A stretch of 18,176 nucleotides of DNA from CAVRZY01 sp963725415 (GTDB taxonomy: Bacteria; Acidobacteriota; Terriglobia; Bryobacterales; Bryobacteraceae): assembly GCA_963725415.1 (NCBI GenBank), contig CAVRZY010000324.1:1-18176 (forward strand), written 5' to 3'. A program made the translations under genes and the position numbers. How positions within the stretch are numbered: position 1 is the stretch's first letter; each line of letters begins with the position of its first letter. The notes beneath the pieces are model-generated. The model was not told the origin of the DNA. It worked only from the letters and a program-made list of their open reading frames with translations, and made no database searches. This document shows, piece by piece, positions 7,807 to 16,170 of the stretch.

Positions 7807-8537
7807 AAGCAGGAGGCCGGCAGCGGCTCGACGAGTTGCTGGTGGAGAAGGGTCTGGTGGAGAGCCGGGCCAAGGCCAGGGCCTTGATTTTGGCCGGCCA
7901 AGTGCTGGTGGATGGTCAGAAGGCGGGCAAGGCCGGACAGGGTGTTGCCTTGGAGAGCCGGATCGAAATCCTGGAGCGCCTGCCCTACGTGAGCCGCGGA
8001 GGCCTCAAACTGGAGGCGGCTCTGGAGGAGTTCGGCATCCAGGTGGAGGAGCGGGTGTGCCTGGACATCGGAGCCTCGACGGGAGGATTCACCGACTGCC
8101 TGCTCCAACGGGGCGCCAGCCGCGTCTATGCGGTGGACGTGGGGAGCGGGCAACTGGACTGGAAGCTGCGCAACGATGCGCGCGTGGTGGTGAAGGAAGG
8201 GCTCAACGCCCGCTATCTGCGGTTCGAGGACATCGGCGAGCAGGTGGATGTGGCGGTGTGCGACGTGAGCTTCATCTCGGTGACGCTGATCCTGCCAGCC
8301 CTCACCCCTCTGTTAAAAGAGAGCGGCGAAATGGTTATACTTGTCAAGCCGCAGTTCGAAGTCGGGCGCGGACAGGTCGGCAAGGGCGGGATCGTGCGGG
8401 ATCCTGAGCTGCATCGAGCGGCCTGCGCGCAGGTGGAACAGGCGGTGCAACAATTGGGATTCCGCACCCGGCTGATGGAAAGCCCGGTTCGGGGTGCGGA
8501 AGGGAACAGGGAGTTCCTGTTGTATGGTCGATACTAA
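7803..8537 (+). CDS. tlyA: TlyA-family rRNA 2'-O-methyltransferase (hemolysin A family)
   Basis: RNA methyltransferase of the TlyA family, in characterised members adding 2'-O-methyl groups to 16S and 23S rRNA cytidines. The hemolysin name is historical. The 244-residue product has an N-terminal S4 RNA-binding domain (RLDELLVEKGLVESRAKARA, then QVLVDGQ) and an FtsJ-like domain with the SAM-binding motif LDIGASTGGF at residues 87-96, VYAVDVGSGQLDWKLR, CDVSFIS and VKPQFEVGRG. ATG at 7803 was chosen because it overlaps the ispA stop and begins directly before the S4 domain. A further upstream start would add an unrelated Arg-rich tail from the ispA frame. The end overlaps nadK by 14 bases. Confidence 0.94.
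   Translation: MKAGGRQRLDELLVEKGLVESRAKARALILAGQVLVDGQKAGKAGQGVALESRIEILERLPYVSRGGLKLEAALEEFGIQVEERVCLDIGASTGGFTDCLLQRGASRVYAVDVGSGQLDWKLRNDARVVVKEGLNARYLRFEDIGEQVDVAVCDVSFISVTLILPALTPLLKESGEMVILVKPQFEVGRGQVGKGGIVRDPELHRAACAQVEQAVQQLGFRTRLMESPVRGAEGNREFLLYGRY
8508..8513 (+). promoter_or_regulatory. Ribosome binding site of nadK inside tlyA
   Basis: AGGGAG ten bases before the ATG at 8524. It supports the MVDTKTVGI start over the earlier ATG at 8494. Confidence 0.5.
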
Positions 8538-9387
8538 GACGGTCGGCATCATTTCGAAACCCAGGGTGGCGCAAGCGGCCGGGATCGTTCCGGAGCTGAT
8601 CGCGTGGCTGGAGGGGCGCGGCATTGCAGTGCGACTCGACGAAGTCACGGCCGAATATGCCGGACGGGAGGGCGGGCTGCCGCGGGAGCAGGTGCCGGAG
8701 GGCTGCCAGTTGCTGGTGGTGCTGGGTGGCGACGGGACGTTGCTGGCGGCGGCGCGCGCGTTGCGGGGCAGGGAAGTCCCGCTGTTCGCCGTCAACCTGG
8801 GCGGACTGGGCTTCCTGACCGCCATCACCACGGACGAGGTTTACCCGGAGCTGGAGCGCGCCTTTCGGGGCGAGCACCGCATCGGCCGGCGCCGCATGCT
8901 GCACTGCGAGCTGGTGCGGGGTGGGGAGGCGCTGGCAAGCTACGAGGCGCTGAACGACGTGGTGCTGACGAAAGCGTCGCTGGCGCGCATGATCGACCTG
9001 GATGCTTACGTGGACGAGCAACTGGTCTGCGCGTACAAGGCGGACGGGCTGATCATCAGCACGCCCACGGGCTCGACGGCCTACTCGCTTTCAGCCGGCG
9101 GACCGATCATTTTCCCCGGGTGGGGGCGCTGTGTTTGACGCCGATCTCGCCCGCACATGCTCACCAACCGGCCGGTGATCGTGCCCGACACCAGCGTGAT
9201 CAAGATCGTCAACCATGCTGCGGACGGGGAAAGCTACCTGACCATCGACGGCCAGATCGGCGAGCCGCTGAAGCAGGGCGACCACGTGATGTGCCGCCGT
9301 TCGTCGCACGTGCTGCAACTGATCCGCCCGCCCCGCTCGATGTTTTTCGACGTGCTGCGGCAAAAGCTGAAGTGGGGCGAGCGATGA
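8524..9387 (+). CDS. nadK: NAD kinase, apparent double frameshift
   Basis: Phosphorylates NAD to NADP in the cytoplasm and is essential in most bacteria. After correction the protein has 287 residues, normal for the family. Motifs are VGIISKP at the N-terminus, the diagnostic GGDGT at residues 68-72, LGGLGFLT, ALNDVVLTK, ADGLIISTPTGSTAYSLSAGGPI, and a C-terminal half (MLTNRPVIVPDTSVIKI, VLRQKLKWGER). A missing G in the run at 9118-9120 shifts the frame to a stop at 9136-9138, and an extra C in the run at 9150-9152 restores the original frame. Reading across gives FPGVGALCLTPISPHMLTNRP, as expected for the family. The two changes cancel and sit in G/C runs, so a sequencing error is much more likely than a dead gene. 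The stop overlaps the symporter start (ATGA). Confidence 0.92.
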
Positions 9388-10691
9388 GGCGGCTGTCGCT
9401 GACGAGCTGGATCTTTATCGGGATGGCGGCCGGGATTGGCGTGGGGGTGTGCGGCGCCCGAGGTGGGAGTTCAACTGGCGCCCATCAGCAACATCTTTCT
9501 GCGACTGATCAAGTCCATCATCGCGCCGCTACTGTTCGGGACGCTGGTGTACGGGATCGCGGGCGCGGGCAGCCTGAAGGCCATGGGCCGGATCGGGCTG
9601 AAGGCCATCATCTATTTCGAGGTGGTCACCACCGTCGCGCTGTTTCTGGGATTGGGGGCCGTGAACCTGGTTCGTCCGGGGGAAGGGATGGCGCTGGTGA
9701 GGCCCGCTTCTGAAGGGGCGGAGCGCAACGAGCACGACGCAGCGACCGAGCGGGCCGGGCCGAGGCCGGGCTGCCGCAGGTTCCTGCCACGGCGGGCGGC
9801 GTGTTGGAGCACGTGTTCCCGACCAGCGTCTTCGATGCCATGGCGCGGGGGGAAGTGCTCCAGATCGTGGTGTTCTCCTTCCTGTTTGGAGCGGCCTGCG
9901 CGGCCATTGGGAGCAGGGCCAAACCGGTGGTCGCGTTTACGGAATCGCTGGCTGACGTGATGTTCCAGTTCACCCGCTACGTGATGTACCTGGCGCCGCT
10001 GGGCGTGGGCGCGGCCATGGCGGTGACGGTGGGCAGCAAAGGCTTCAGCGTGCTGGTGGGTTTAGGCAAGCTGATCCTGACAATGTATGCGGCGCAGGTG
10101 ATTTTTGTGGTGGGAGTGCTGGGGAGCGTGATGCTGGTGGTGCGCATCCCGGTGGGCGAATTCTACCGGGCGGCACGCGAGCCGTTTCTGATTGCTTTCT
10201 CGACCGCCTCGAGCGAAGCGGCGCTGCCGCGGGCGCTGGAGAACATGGAACGCTTCGGCGTTCCCAAGCACATTGTCTCGTTCGTGATTCCCACCGGCTA
10301 CAGCTTCAACCTGGACGGCACCACGCTGTACCTGTCGCTGGCTTCGGTGTTCGTAGCGCAGGCGGCGGGGATCCCGCTTTCGGTGGGCCAGCAAGTGATC
10401 ATGATGCTGACCCTGATGCTAACCAGCAAGGGCGTGGCCGGGGTGCCGCGCGCGGCGCTGGTGATTCTGGCCGGAACGCTGGGCCAGTTTCAATTGCCCC
10501 TGGAGGGCGTGGTGGTGCTGCTGGGCATCGACGCGGTGATGGACATGGCACGCACTTCCGTCAACGTGGTAGGCAACTGCCTGGCCACGGCGGTGGTGGC
10601 GCGCTGGGAAGGTGCGCAGTTTGAGCCGGGCAGGGTTTCTCGCAAAGACGCAAAGGTCTCGCTAAGCACGCAAAGAAAAATACCCTTTTGA
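9384..10691 (+). CDS. Dicarboxylate/amino acid:cation symporter (DAACS, GltP/DctA family), apparent double frameshift
   Basis: Membrane transporter importing glutamate, aspartate or C4-dicarboxylates with Na+ or H+. Reads in three pieces: MRRLSLTSWIFIGMAAGIGVGV from 9384; APEVGVQLAPISNIFLRLIK to the region of about 9715; and LPQVPATAGGVLEHVFPTS onward to 10691. One extra base near 9450 and one missing base between 9714 and 9776 cancel, giving about 435 residues, the usual length. Core motifs are intact: AFSTASSEAALPRALENM, the NLDGT motif in TGYSFNLDGTTLY, MLTSKGVAGVPRAA, and DMARTSVNVVGNCLA. Multiple hydrophobic segments span the chain. The final residues after VVARWEG come from a CGCAAAG repeat and replace the normal C-terminus. 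Substrate is not assignable. ATG overlaps the nadK stop. Confidence 0.9.
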
Positions 10692-10715
10692 ATTTGCGGG
10701 CTTTGCGTGATTAAG
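10641..10715. repeat. CGCAAAG repeat with hairpin between convergent genes, possible terminator
   Basis: CGCAAAG occurs at 10641-10647, 10649-10655 and 10669-10675, and its complement CTTTGCG at 10701-10707. Bases 10663-10675 and 10701-10713 form a stem of nine consecutive pairs, one mismatch and three more pairs around a 25-base loop. It covers the last codons and stop of the symporter and the 27-base gap before the end of the opposing kinase gene, where a two-way terminator would be expected. A terminal U-run is weak, so terminator function is unproven. Similar CGCAAAGACGCAAAG strings are common intergenic repeats in bacteria. Confidence 0.55.
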
Positions 10716-10718
10716 TGC

Positions 10719-13517
10719 TTATTTTTGCCCTGGCAGCGTCGCCATCCAGATATTGGCGGTGCGCTCACCGAGGTTGAAGATGAGCCGGTCGCGGGTGACG
10801 GACATCTGGAGCGGGTAGGCCCCCGAATTCATCAGCGAGCGCTGCGGGCTGTGGGAGTGATAGACGGCAAACGGCGCGCCTACAGGCCGCTTAGAGGCCG
10901 GATCCAGCCGTTGCACCCAGATGCAGCGAAAACCGTCCCGCTCCGAGACGAAGTAGAGAAGGTTCCCGTTTGGCGACCAGCGCGGTTTGTCGTTGTTAGA
11001 TTCGCCGTCCGTTACGGGGATCCATTCACTCGCACCCAGCAAAGCCTCTCCTCGAAAAGGCACAATGAATAAGCGTCTGCGGACTTGGTCGATTAATTCC
11101 AGGAAAGCGATCCAGTGGCCTTCGGGAGAGAACTGGGCCTGCCATAGAGAATGCTCGGGGTGGCGCAGCAACTGGACTTTCTGGCCCGAGGCCAGGTTTA
11201 GGAGGCGCACGCCAACAGGGGACCCATGGCCGTGCAGGATCTGCTTCCCATCCAATGAGAAATCGTGGAGCTGGCCGCAATCCTCGCATACCCTCTCTGG
11301 CAGGCCGGGGTGCCCCCCGGGCCCAGAGGACAGAACGTAGGTTGTCCACTTGTCAGCTACACGGTCCCGGTAGGCCACCCGCGAGCCGTCAGGACTAATG
11401 ATCGGCTGATGCAAGAAGTTCCGGGTGGCAGTAAGGGCGGTTTCTTTGCCGGTTTCGAGGTCCTTGATCCAGACCTGCTGGCTGCCTGAGCGGTTGGAGA
11501 GGAACACCAGTTTCTTGCCGTCGGCGGAGACCGCCGGGACGATATCCATGACTGTTCCGCGGGTAATCTGCTGGATGACACCGGAGGTCTTGGCCTGATT
11601 GGCCTCCAGGGGCAGGCTCCAGATGTTGCTGCTCTGGGTGAGGCTGGCAAAGACCAGGCGGCCCGCGGCGAAGGAAGGTTGGACCTCCTGGCCGGCCCCA
11701 AAGGTGAGCCGTTCAACGGGGCCTTCGACCTGCCACGTCTTGGGCGAGAGAGCGAACTGCCACAAGTTGACACTGTCGCCCAGCCTGGCGGAGACGACAA
11801 AACGATTGCCTTCAGCAGAGCACAGGTGAGGATAGGACTCGATGAACGTCAGGCCTTGTTTGAGGAAAAGGCTGCGCGCTCCGGTCTTGACAGCCGGCCC
11901 TGCGTCCAGCGACGCAACCCCAAAATCCCATGTGCTCGACGCGGCCCCTTGAGGCAACCCACCAAAAACGACATGTTTTCCGTCCGCCGTCCAGGCCGGC
12001 GAGAATGCCAGATCAAACCTGGGTTCCAGTTGCCGGGGAGCTCCTCCGGCAGAGCTTACGAGGTAGATCTTGGCCGCGCCGCGCATATAGGTAGTACCAC
12101 TTCTCGGATTGCCGACATAATAGGCAATTTCATTTCCATCCGGGGAGAATCGGGGGCTGCGGCCACCCGGGGCAACCAGTCTTTCCTCGCCGCCCAGCGT
12201 GGAAATGACATAAATCCCGCCGCCGGCGCGCTCCGAACGAAAGGCGATCTTGCTGCCGTCGGGTGAGAAGACCGGCTCGGAATCGTCGGCCGGATCGCGG
12301 GTCAGCCGCATGGGTTCGCCTCCGGCGAGTTGCTGCACCCAGATGTCGAGGTTGCCCTCCGAGCCTGGGGGCGCCGCGCGGTCGGAGGCGTAGGCCAGGA
12401 GCTTTCCGTCCGGCGAGAGGGCCGGATCGGTGGTCAGGCCGGAATCAAACGTCAGCCGCGTGAGAACCGGTCCCTGGGCCGGCGGTTGTGGCCGCCTGAG
12501 CAGCAGACCAATCCCCAACGCAGCCCCCACCAAAACAAGGGCGGTGGCGATCACCGCCGGCAGGAGCCAGCGACGCGCCCGCTGGGCAGCCACAGACGGT
12601 GCCGAGAGCAGCTTGCCGGAGTCGGATTCTTCCTTCAGTTCCTCCAGGGCGACCTTTATGTCGTCCATGTGCTGGAAGCGGCGCTCGGGCTGCTTGCGGA
12701 GGCAGCGGGCGATGAGCTTTTCCAGGTCGTGAGGAATCTCGGCGGCCAGCGGCGGCGGCTCCTGGTTGATGATGGCGGCCAGGGTGGAGATCTTGGTGTC
12801 CCCTCTGAATGCCTGTCGGCCCGTTAGCATCTCGTAGAGCACCGCGCCGAAAGCGAAGATGTCCGAGCGCGCATCGACCGGCTTGCTCTGTGCTTGCTCG
12901 GGGGACATGTAGGCCACCGTGCCGACGATGGTACCTTCCGCGGTGCGCGCGGTGACGGTCTCTGCTTCGGTCCCGAGGGGCTCGGTCAGCTTGGCCAGGC
13001 CGAAGTCCAGCACCTTGACCAGGTCGTGTTCGTCCACCATGATGTTGGAGGGCTTCAGGTCGCGATGCACGATGCCGGCCGCATGCGCGCGGCTCAGCGC
13101 GTCGGCCATCTGGACGGCGCACTTCAGCGCCTGGTTGAGCGACATGCGCTTGCGCCCACTCAACTGCTCCAGCGTCTTGCCGGGCACGTACTCCATGGCG
13201 ATGAAGTCAATGAGGTGGGGCGGCCCTTGCGGGCTGCCCGGCGTGGCAGGCCCACCCAGGGGGTACCCGGCCTGCCCCACTTCTGCCTGGTCAATGTCGT
13301 AGATGTGGATGATGTTGGGATGGTTCAGCGCCGAGGCGGCCTTGGCTTCCTGGACGAAGCGGCGCTTGCGCTCGGGGTCGGCGACCTTCTCGGGCGGCAG
13401 GACCTTGATGGCGACGAAGCGGTCCAGGTGGGTGTCGCGGGCTTTGTAGACCACCCCCATGCCGCCCTCGCCGAGCCTCTCGAGGATCCGATAGTGCGCG
13501 ATGGTCCAGTCGATCAT
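10719..13517 (-). CDS. Receptor-like Ser/Thr protein kinase with C-terminal WD40-like (PD40) propeller, kinase 1
   Basis: Membrane Ser/Thr kinase of 932 residues. The cytoplasmic kinase domain starts at MIDWTIAHYRIL with loop GEGGMG at 16-21, catalytic Lys38 (VAIK), HRDLKPSN (His151) and DFG at 171-173, then TARTAEGTIVGTVAYMSPEQ. One transmembrane helix (WLLPAVIATALVLVGAALGI, about 315-340) leads to a propeller of PD40 repeats (SPDGKLLAYASDR, FSPDGSKIAFRSER, VSADGKKLVFLSNRSG, WSPNGNLLYFVSERDG), presumably outside the membrane and possibly a ligand sensor. ATG at 13517 was chosen because it aligns with kinase 2 and lies 13 bases after the kinase 2 stop. A longer ORF start lies inside kinase 2. 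Residues 80-101 are a 22-residue insertion encoded by a palindromic element. Ligand and targets unknown. Confidence 0.93.
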   Translation of the reverse strand: MIDWTIAHYRILERLGEGGMGVVYKARDTHLDRFVAIKVLPPEKVADPERKRRFVQEAKAASALNHPNIIHIYDIDQAEVGQAGYPLGGPATPGSPQGPPHLIDFIAMEYVPGKTLEQLSGRKRMSLNQALKCAVQMADALSRAHAAGIVHRDLKPSNIMVDEHDLVKVLDFGLAKLTEPLGTEAETVTARTAEGTIVGTVAYMSPEQAQSKPVDARSDIFAFGAVLYEMLTGRQAFRGDTKISTLAAIINQEPPPLAAEIPHDLEKLIARCLRKQPERRFQHMDDIKVALEELKEESDSGKLLSAPSVAAQRARRWLLPAVIATALVLVGAALGIGLLLRRPQPPAQGPVLTRLTFDSGLTTDPALSPDGKLLAYASDRAAPPGSEGNLDIWVQQLAGGEPMRLTRDPADDSEPVFSPDGSKIAFRSERAGGGIYVISTLGGEERLVAPGGRSPRFSPDGNEIAYYVGNPRSGTTYMRGAAKIYLVSSAGGAPRQLEPRFDLAFSPAWTADGKHVVFGGLPQGAASSTWDFGVASLDAGPAVKTGARSLFLKQGLTFIESYPHLCSAEGNRFVVSARLGDSVNLWQFALSPKTWQVEGPVERLTFGAGQEVQPSFAAGRLVFASLTQSSNIWSLPLEANQAKTSGVIQQITRGTVMDIVPAVSADGKKLVFLSNRSGSQQVWIKDLETGKETALTATRNFLHQPIISPDGSRVAYRDRVADKWTTYVLSSGPGGHPGLPERVCEDCGQLHDFSLDGKQILHGHGSPVGVRLLNLASGQKVQLLRHPEHSLWQAQFSPEGHWIAFLELIDQVRRRLFIVPFRGEALLGASEWIPVTDGESNNDKPRWSPNGNLLYFVSERDGFRCIWVQRLDPASKRPVGAPFAVYHSHSPQRSLMNSGAYPLQMSVTRDRLIFNLGERTANIWMATLPGQK
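13215..13280. repeat. 66-bp palindromic element inserted in frame in kinase 1
   Basis: Exactly 66 bases bounded by GTGGGGC at 13215-13221 and GCCCCAC at 13274-13280, with imperfect 12-base terminal inverted repeats (10 of 12) and inner palindromes such as GGGTACCC. It encodes residues 80-101, rich in Gly and Pro. Removing it makes kinase 1 the same length as kinase 2 in this region (IDQAE-LIDF against IDQQVGVDF). It falls in the loop between two strands of the N-lobe, where an insertion is tolerable. It looks like a REP-type element that entered a coding sequence without breaking the frame. Confidence 0.8.
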
Positions 13518-13530
13518 GTTGTGCTCTGGC

Positions 13531-16170
13531 TTACCGATAGTTCTCGATGGCGTAAATATCGCCCTGGTCAATGTCGCGGGTGTAGACAATCTTTTTGCCG
13601 TCCAGCGACCACCCGCCGTTGTGGACGTGCCACAAGCCTTTGCCCTCGTTGAGCTGCTTAGGTTTGCCGCCGGGCTGCGGCAGGCCAGCCGGTGAGGCTG
13701 GTGGGATCAGGGGCAGTACGTAAAGGTTCATGTTCAAATGGCTGAGTGCGTGGCCATAGGCGACCGCCCGGCCGTCAGGCGCCGCAATCAGCTCGATGGC
13801 CGGTTCTTTAAGCAACACTGCTTCCTTTCCGGTCTCCAAATCGGCCACACGCATCTCCGGCAAGCCTGTTTCCGCCCGGCGCACGTAGATCACCCGACGG
13901 CTGTCCCGATACCAGTCGAAGTAGAGCAGCCCGTAGAGGCGCGGCCGGGCGTTGCGGCCATCGGGATCCGCCACCCAGAGGGCGCGGCCTCGGTCGCTGT
14001 TGGCTACATACCCGATCGCTTTCCCGTCCGGAGACCACCGCGGCGCCACCATGCCGACATCCCACCCGCCCCCGGCCACCGGGACGGTTTGCTCCGCCAG
14101 GCGGCGCACCGCCCCGCCCTCGGCATCCATGACCCAAACTTGGGACTTCCCCTCGCGGTTGGACAGGAAAACAATCTCACGCCCGTCCGGCGACCAGTCC
14201 GGCAGCACGTCCGTGGCCGGATGGTTCGTAAGCTGCCGTTCGACTCTTGTCTCGAGGTCCCGCAGCCAGATTTCGAAGTTGCCTGTCCGATCCGAGTGAT
14301 AAACGATCTTTCTTCCCTGCGGAGAGAATCGCGGAAATAGATTCTCGTGAGTATGGGAGGTGAGCCGCTCTTCGGCGCCCGTCTCCACCTGGATGGCATA
14401 GAAATCCAGTTGGTGGCTGAACTGGCCGTAAGCCAGACGCCCGTCGCGAGCCACGGTCGGGAACATCTCCGTGGGTCCTGTGGTCAACTGGCGCAATCGG
14501 CCCGAGTCCACTTCGATCTCCCAGAGGGTGGTAGGCCCCCCGCGGTTGGAAAGGAATACGATCCGCCGGCTGTCGGCCGACCACGCCGGGTGGGAATTAA
14601 GGTAGCGGTCGCCGAACAGCAGGCGGGGCTCGCCGCCACGGGCCGGCGCTATCCAAAGGCCTAGCTGCCGTGCGAATACCATCTGCTGCCCATCAAATGA
14701 CCAGGAAGCTGACGAGTCGTCGGCGCCCGGAGGGGGAAACGTCACCTGGCTTTGGGCGCCTGTAGTCAGGCTGATTTTCCAGATGGCAATCTGTCCGGAA
14801 GGTTGAAGGCGAGAAAACAGCAGCTCTTGCCCGTCCGGCGACCAGGGCATGGCGCCGAGCGCACTAAAGACTCTCCCCAATCGCTCCAGACTAGGAATGC
14901 CCGTCTCAACCAGCTTGCGTTCCGCGCCCCCCAAGGGTGGGATCAGGTAAACGTTGGCGCCCGTGCCCGGGTCAGCCAGAAACGCCAGGTAGCGTCCATC
15001 GGGCGACCAGCGCGGAGAAACCTCATCCGTGGGACTCTTCGTCAGCCGAACGGGGTCGCCGCCGCTGGCCGGCCTCACGTAGATATCCATGCTTCCCTCG
15101 GCGTTGTGGCTGTAAGCGATCAGCGTGCCGTCCGGCGACCAGGTCGGGCTGGTTTCCCAACCGGGGAAGCTGGTGAGCGGCTTGATCACCCAGGCCATGC
15201 CAGGCGGCTGAACCCGGGCGCGCCCGAAGTAATACAACGCAGCGCCTGCCGCCAGCACCGCAAGCCCCGCCGCAATCGCTGCAGCGTACCTCCATCGGCG
15301 CTCCGGTCTGACCGGCGGGCGGCCCGGCAGCCTCCCGGATTCCGACTCCTCCTTGAGATCCTGGAGCGCCAGCTTCACATCGCCCATGTGCTGGATGCGG
15401 CGCTCGGGGTCCTTTCGCAGGCAGCGGGTGATGACCCTTTCCAGCTCCGGGGGCGTGCTCTCGCCGATGGGTTGCGGCTCCTCGCGCAAGATGGCCGAGA
15501 GTGTGGACAGCCGCGTCTCTCCTCGAAAAGCCCGGCGCCCGGTGAGCATCTCATATAACAGCGCACCGAACGAGAAGATGTCCGAACGGGCGTCCACCTT
15601 CTTGCCTTCGGCCTGCTCCGGCGACATGTAGGCCACCGTGCCGACGATGGTGCCTTCCGCCGTGCGCGCGGTGACGGTCTCTGCTTCCGGCCCGATGGGC
15701 TCGGTCAGCTTCGCGAGGCCGAAATCCAGCACCTTGACCAGGTCGTGTTCGTCCACCATGATGTTCGACGGCTTCAGGTCGCGGTGGACGATGCCGGCCG
15801 CATGCGCGCGGCTCAGCGCGTCGGCGATCTGGATGCCGTGCTTCAGCGTGTCGTTGAGCTTCAGGCCCTTGTGCCCGATCAACTGATCCAGCGTCTTGCC
15901 CGGCACGTACTCCATGACAATGAAGTCAACACCAACCTGCTGGTCAATGTCGTAAATCGTGATGATGTTGGGGTGATTCAGCGCCGAGGCGGCCTTGGCT
16001 TCCTGGACGAAGCGGCGCTTGCGTTCGGGGTCGGCGACGCGTTCCGGCGGCAGAACCTTAATGGCCACGAAGCGGTCCAGATGTGTGTCGCGGGCCTTGT
16101 AGACCACACCCATGCCGCCCTCGCCGAGCTTGTCGAGGATTTCGTAGTGCGTGATCGTGCGGCCGATCAT
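13531..16170 (-). CDS. Receptor-like Ser/Thr protein kinase with C-terminal WD40-like (PD40) propeller, kinase 2
   Basis: Complete 879-residue member of the same family. Kinase motifs: GEGGMG at 16-21, Lys38, Glu57, HRDLKPSN with HRD at 129-131, DFG at 149-151, SPEQ at 183-186. A single transmembrane helix at about 295-316 (YAAAIAAGLAVLAAGAALYY) separates the cytoplasmic kinase from a C-terminal propeller with repeated WSPDG units (PTWSPDGTLIAYSHN, PRWSPDGRYLAFLAD, FSPQGRKIVYHSDRTG, WSPDGREIVFLSNREG, RWSPDGKAIGYVANSD, WSLDGKKIVYTRD). The ATG at 16170 overlaps the stop of kinase 3 (ATGA), and kinase 1 begins 13 bases after its stop, so all three are probably co-transcribed from the right. Kinase domain very similar to kinase 1. 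Propeller much more diverged. Ligand and substrates unknown. Confidence 0.95.
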   Translation of the reverse strand: MIGRTITHYEILDKLGEGGMGVVYKARDTHLDRFVAIKVLPPERVADPERKRRFVQEAKAASALNHPNIITIYDIDQQVGVDFIVMEYVPGKTLDQLIGHKGLKLNDTLKHGIQIADALSRAHAAGIVHRDLKPSNIMVDEHDLVKVLDFGLAKLTEPIGPEAETVTARTAEGTIVGTVAYMSPEQAEGKKVDARSDIFSFGALLYEMLTGRRAFRGETRLSTLSAILREEPQPIGESTPPELERVITRCLRKDPERRIQHMGDVKLALQDLKEESESGRLPGRPPVRPERRWRYAAAIAAGLAVLAAGAALYYFGRARVQPPGMAWVIKPLTSFPGWETSPTWSPDGTLIAYSHNAEGSMDIYVRPASGGDPVRLTKSPTDEVSPRWSPDGRYLAFLADPGTGANVYLIPPLGGAERKLVETGIPSLERLGRVFSALGAMPWSPDGQELLFSRLQPSGQIAIWKISLTTGAQSQVTFPPPGADDSSASWSFDGQQMVFARQLGLWIAPARGGEPRLLFGDRYLNSHPAWSADSRRIVFLSNRGGPTTLWEIEVDSGRLRQLTTGPTEMFPTVARDGRLAYGQFSHQLDFYAIQVETGAEERLTSHTHENLFPRFSPQGRKIVYHSDRTGNFEIWLRDLETRVERQLTNHPATDVLPDWSPDGREIVFLSNREGKSQVWVMDAEGGAVRRLAEQTVPVAGGGWDVGMVAPRWSPDGKAIGYVANSDRGRALWVADPDGRNARPRLYGLLYFDWYRDSRRVIYVRRAETGLPEMRVADLETGKEAVLLKEPAIELIAAPDGRAVAYGHALSHLNMNLYVLPLIPPASPAGLPQPGGKPKQLNEGKGLWHVHNGGWSLDGKKIVYTRDIDQGDIYAIENYR

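Noticed and set aside
8604..9713. 369-codon plus-strand frame overlapping nadK and the symporter
   Set aside because: Mostly the wrong frame of nadK. Only its short stretches at the frameshift and at the symporter N-terminus are real, and these are included in those genes.
10641..10675. CGCAAAG repeats as a CRISPR-like array
   Set aside because: Units are only seven bases, spacing is irregular (1 and 13 bases), and no unique spacers are present.
12894..13652. 252-codon plus-strand frame opposite kinase 1, and similar ones at 14752-15558 and 15745-16326
   Set aside because: Antisense of conserved kinase and propeller sequence. The matching frames opposite both kinases simply reflect the paralogy.
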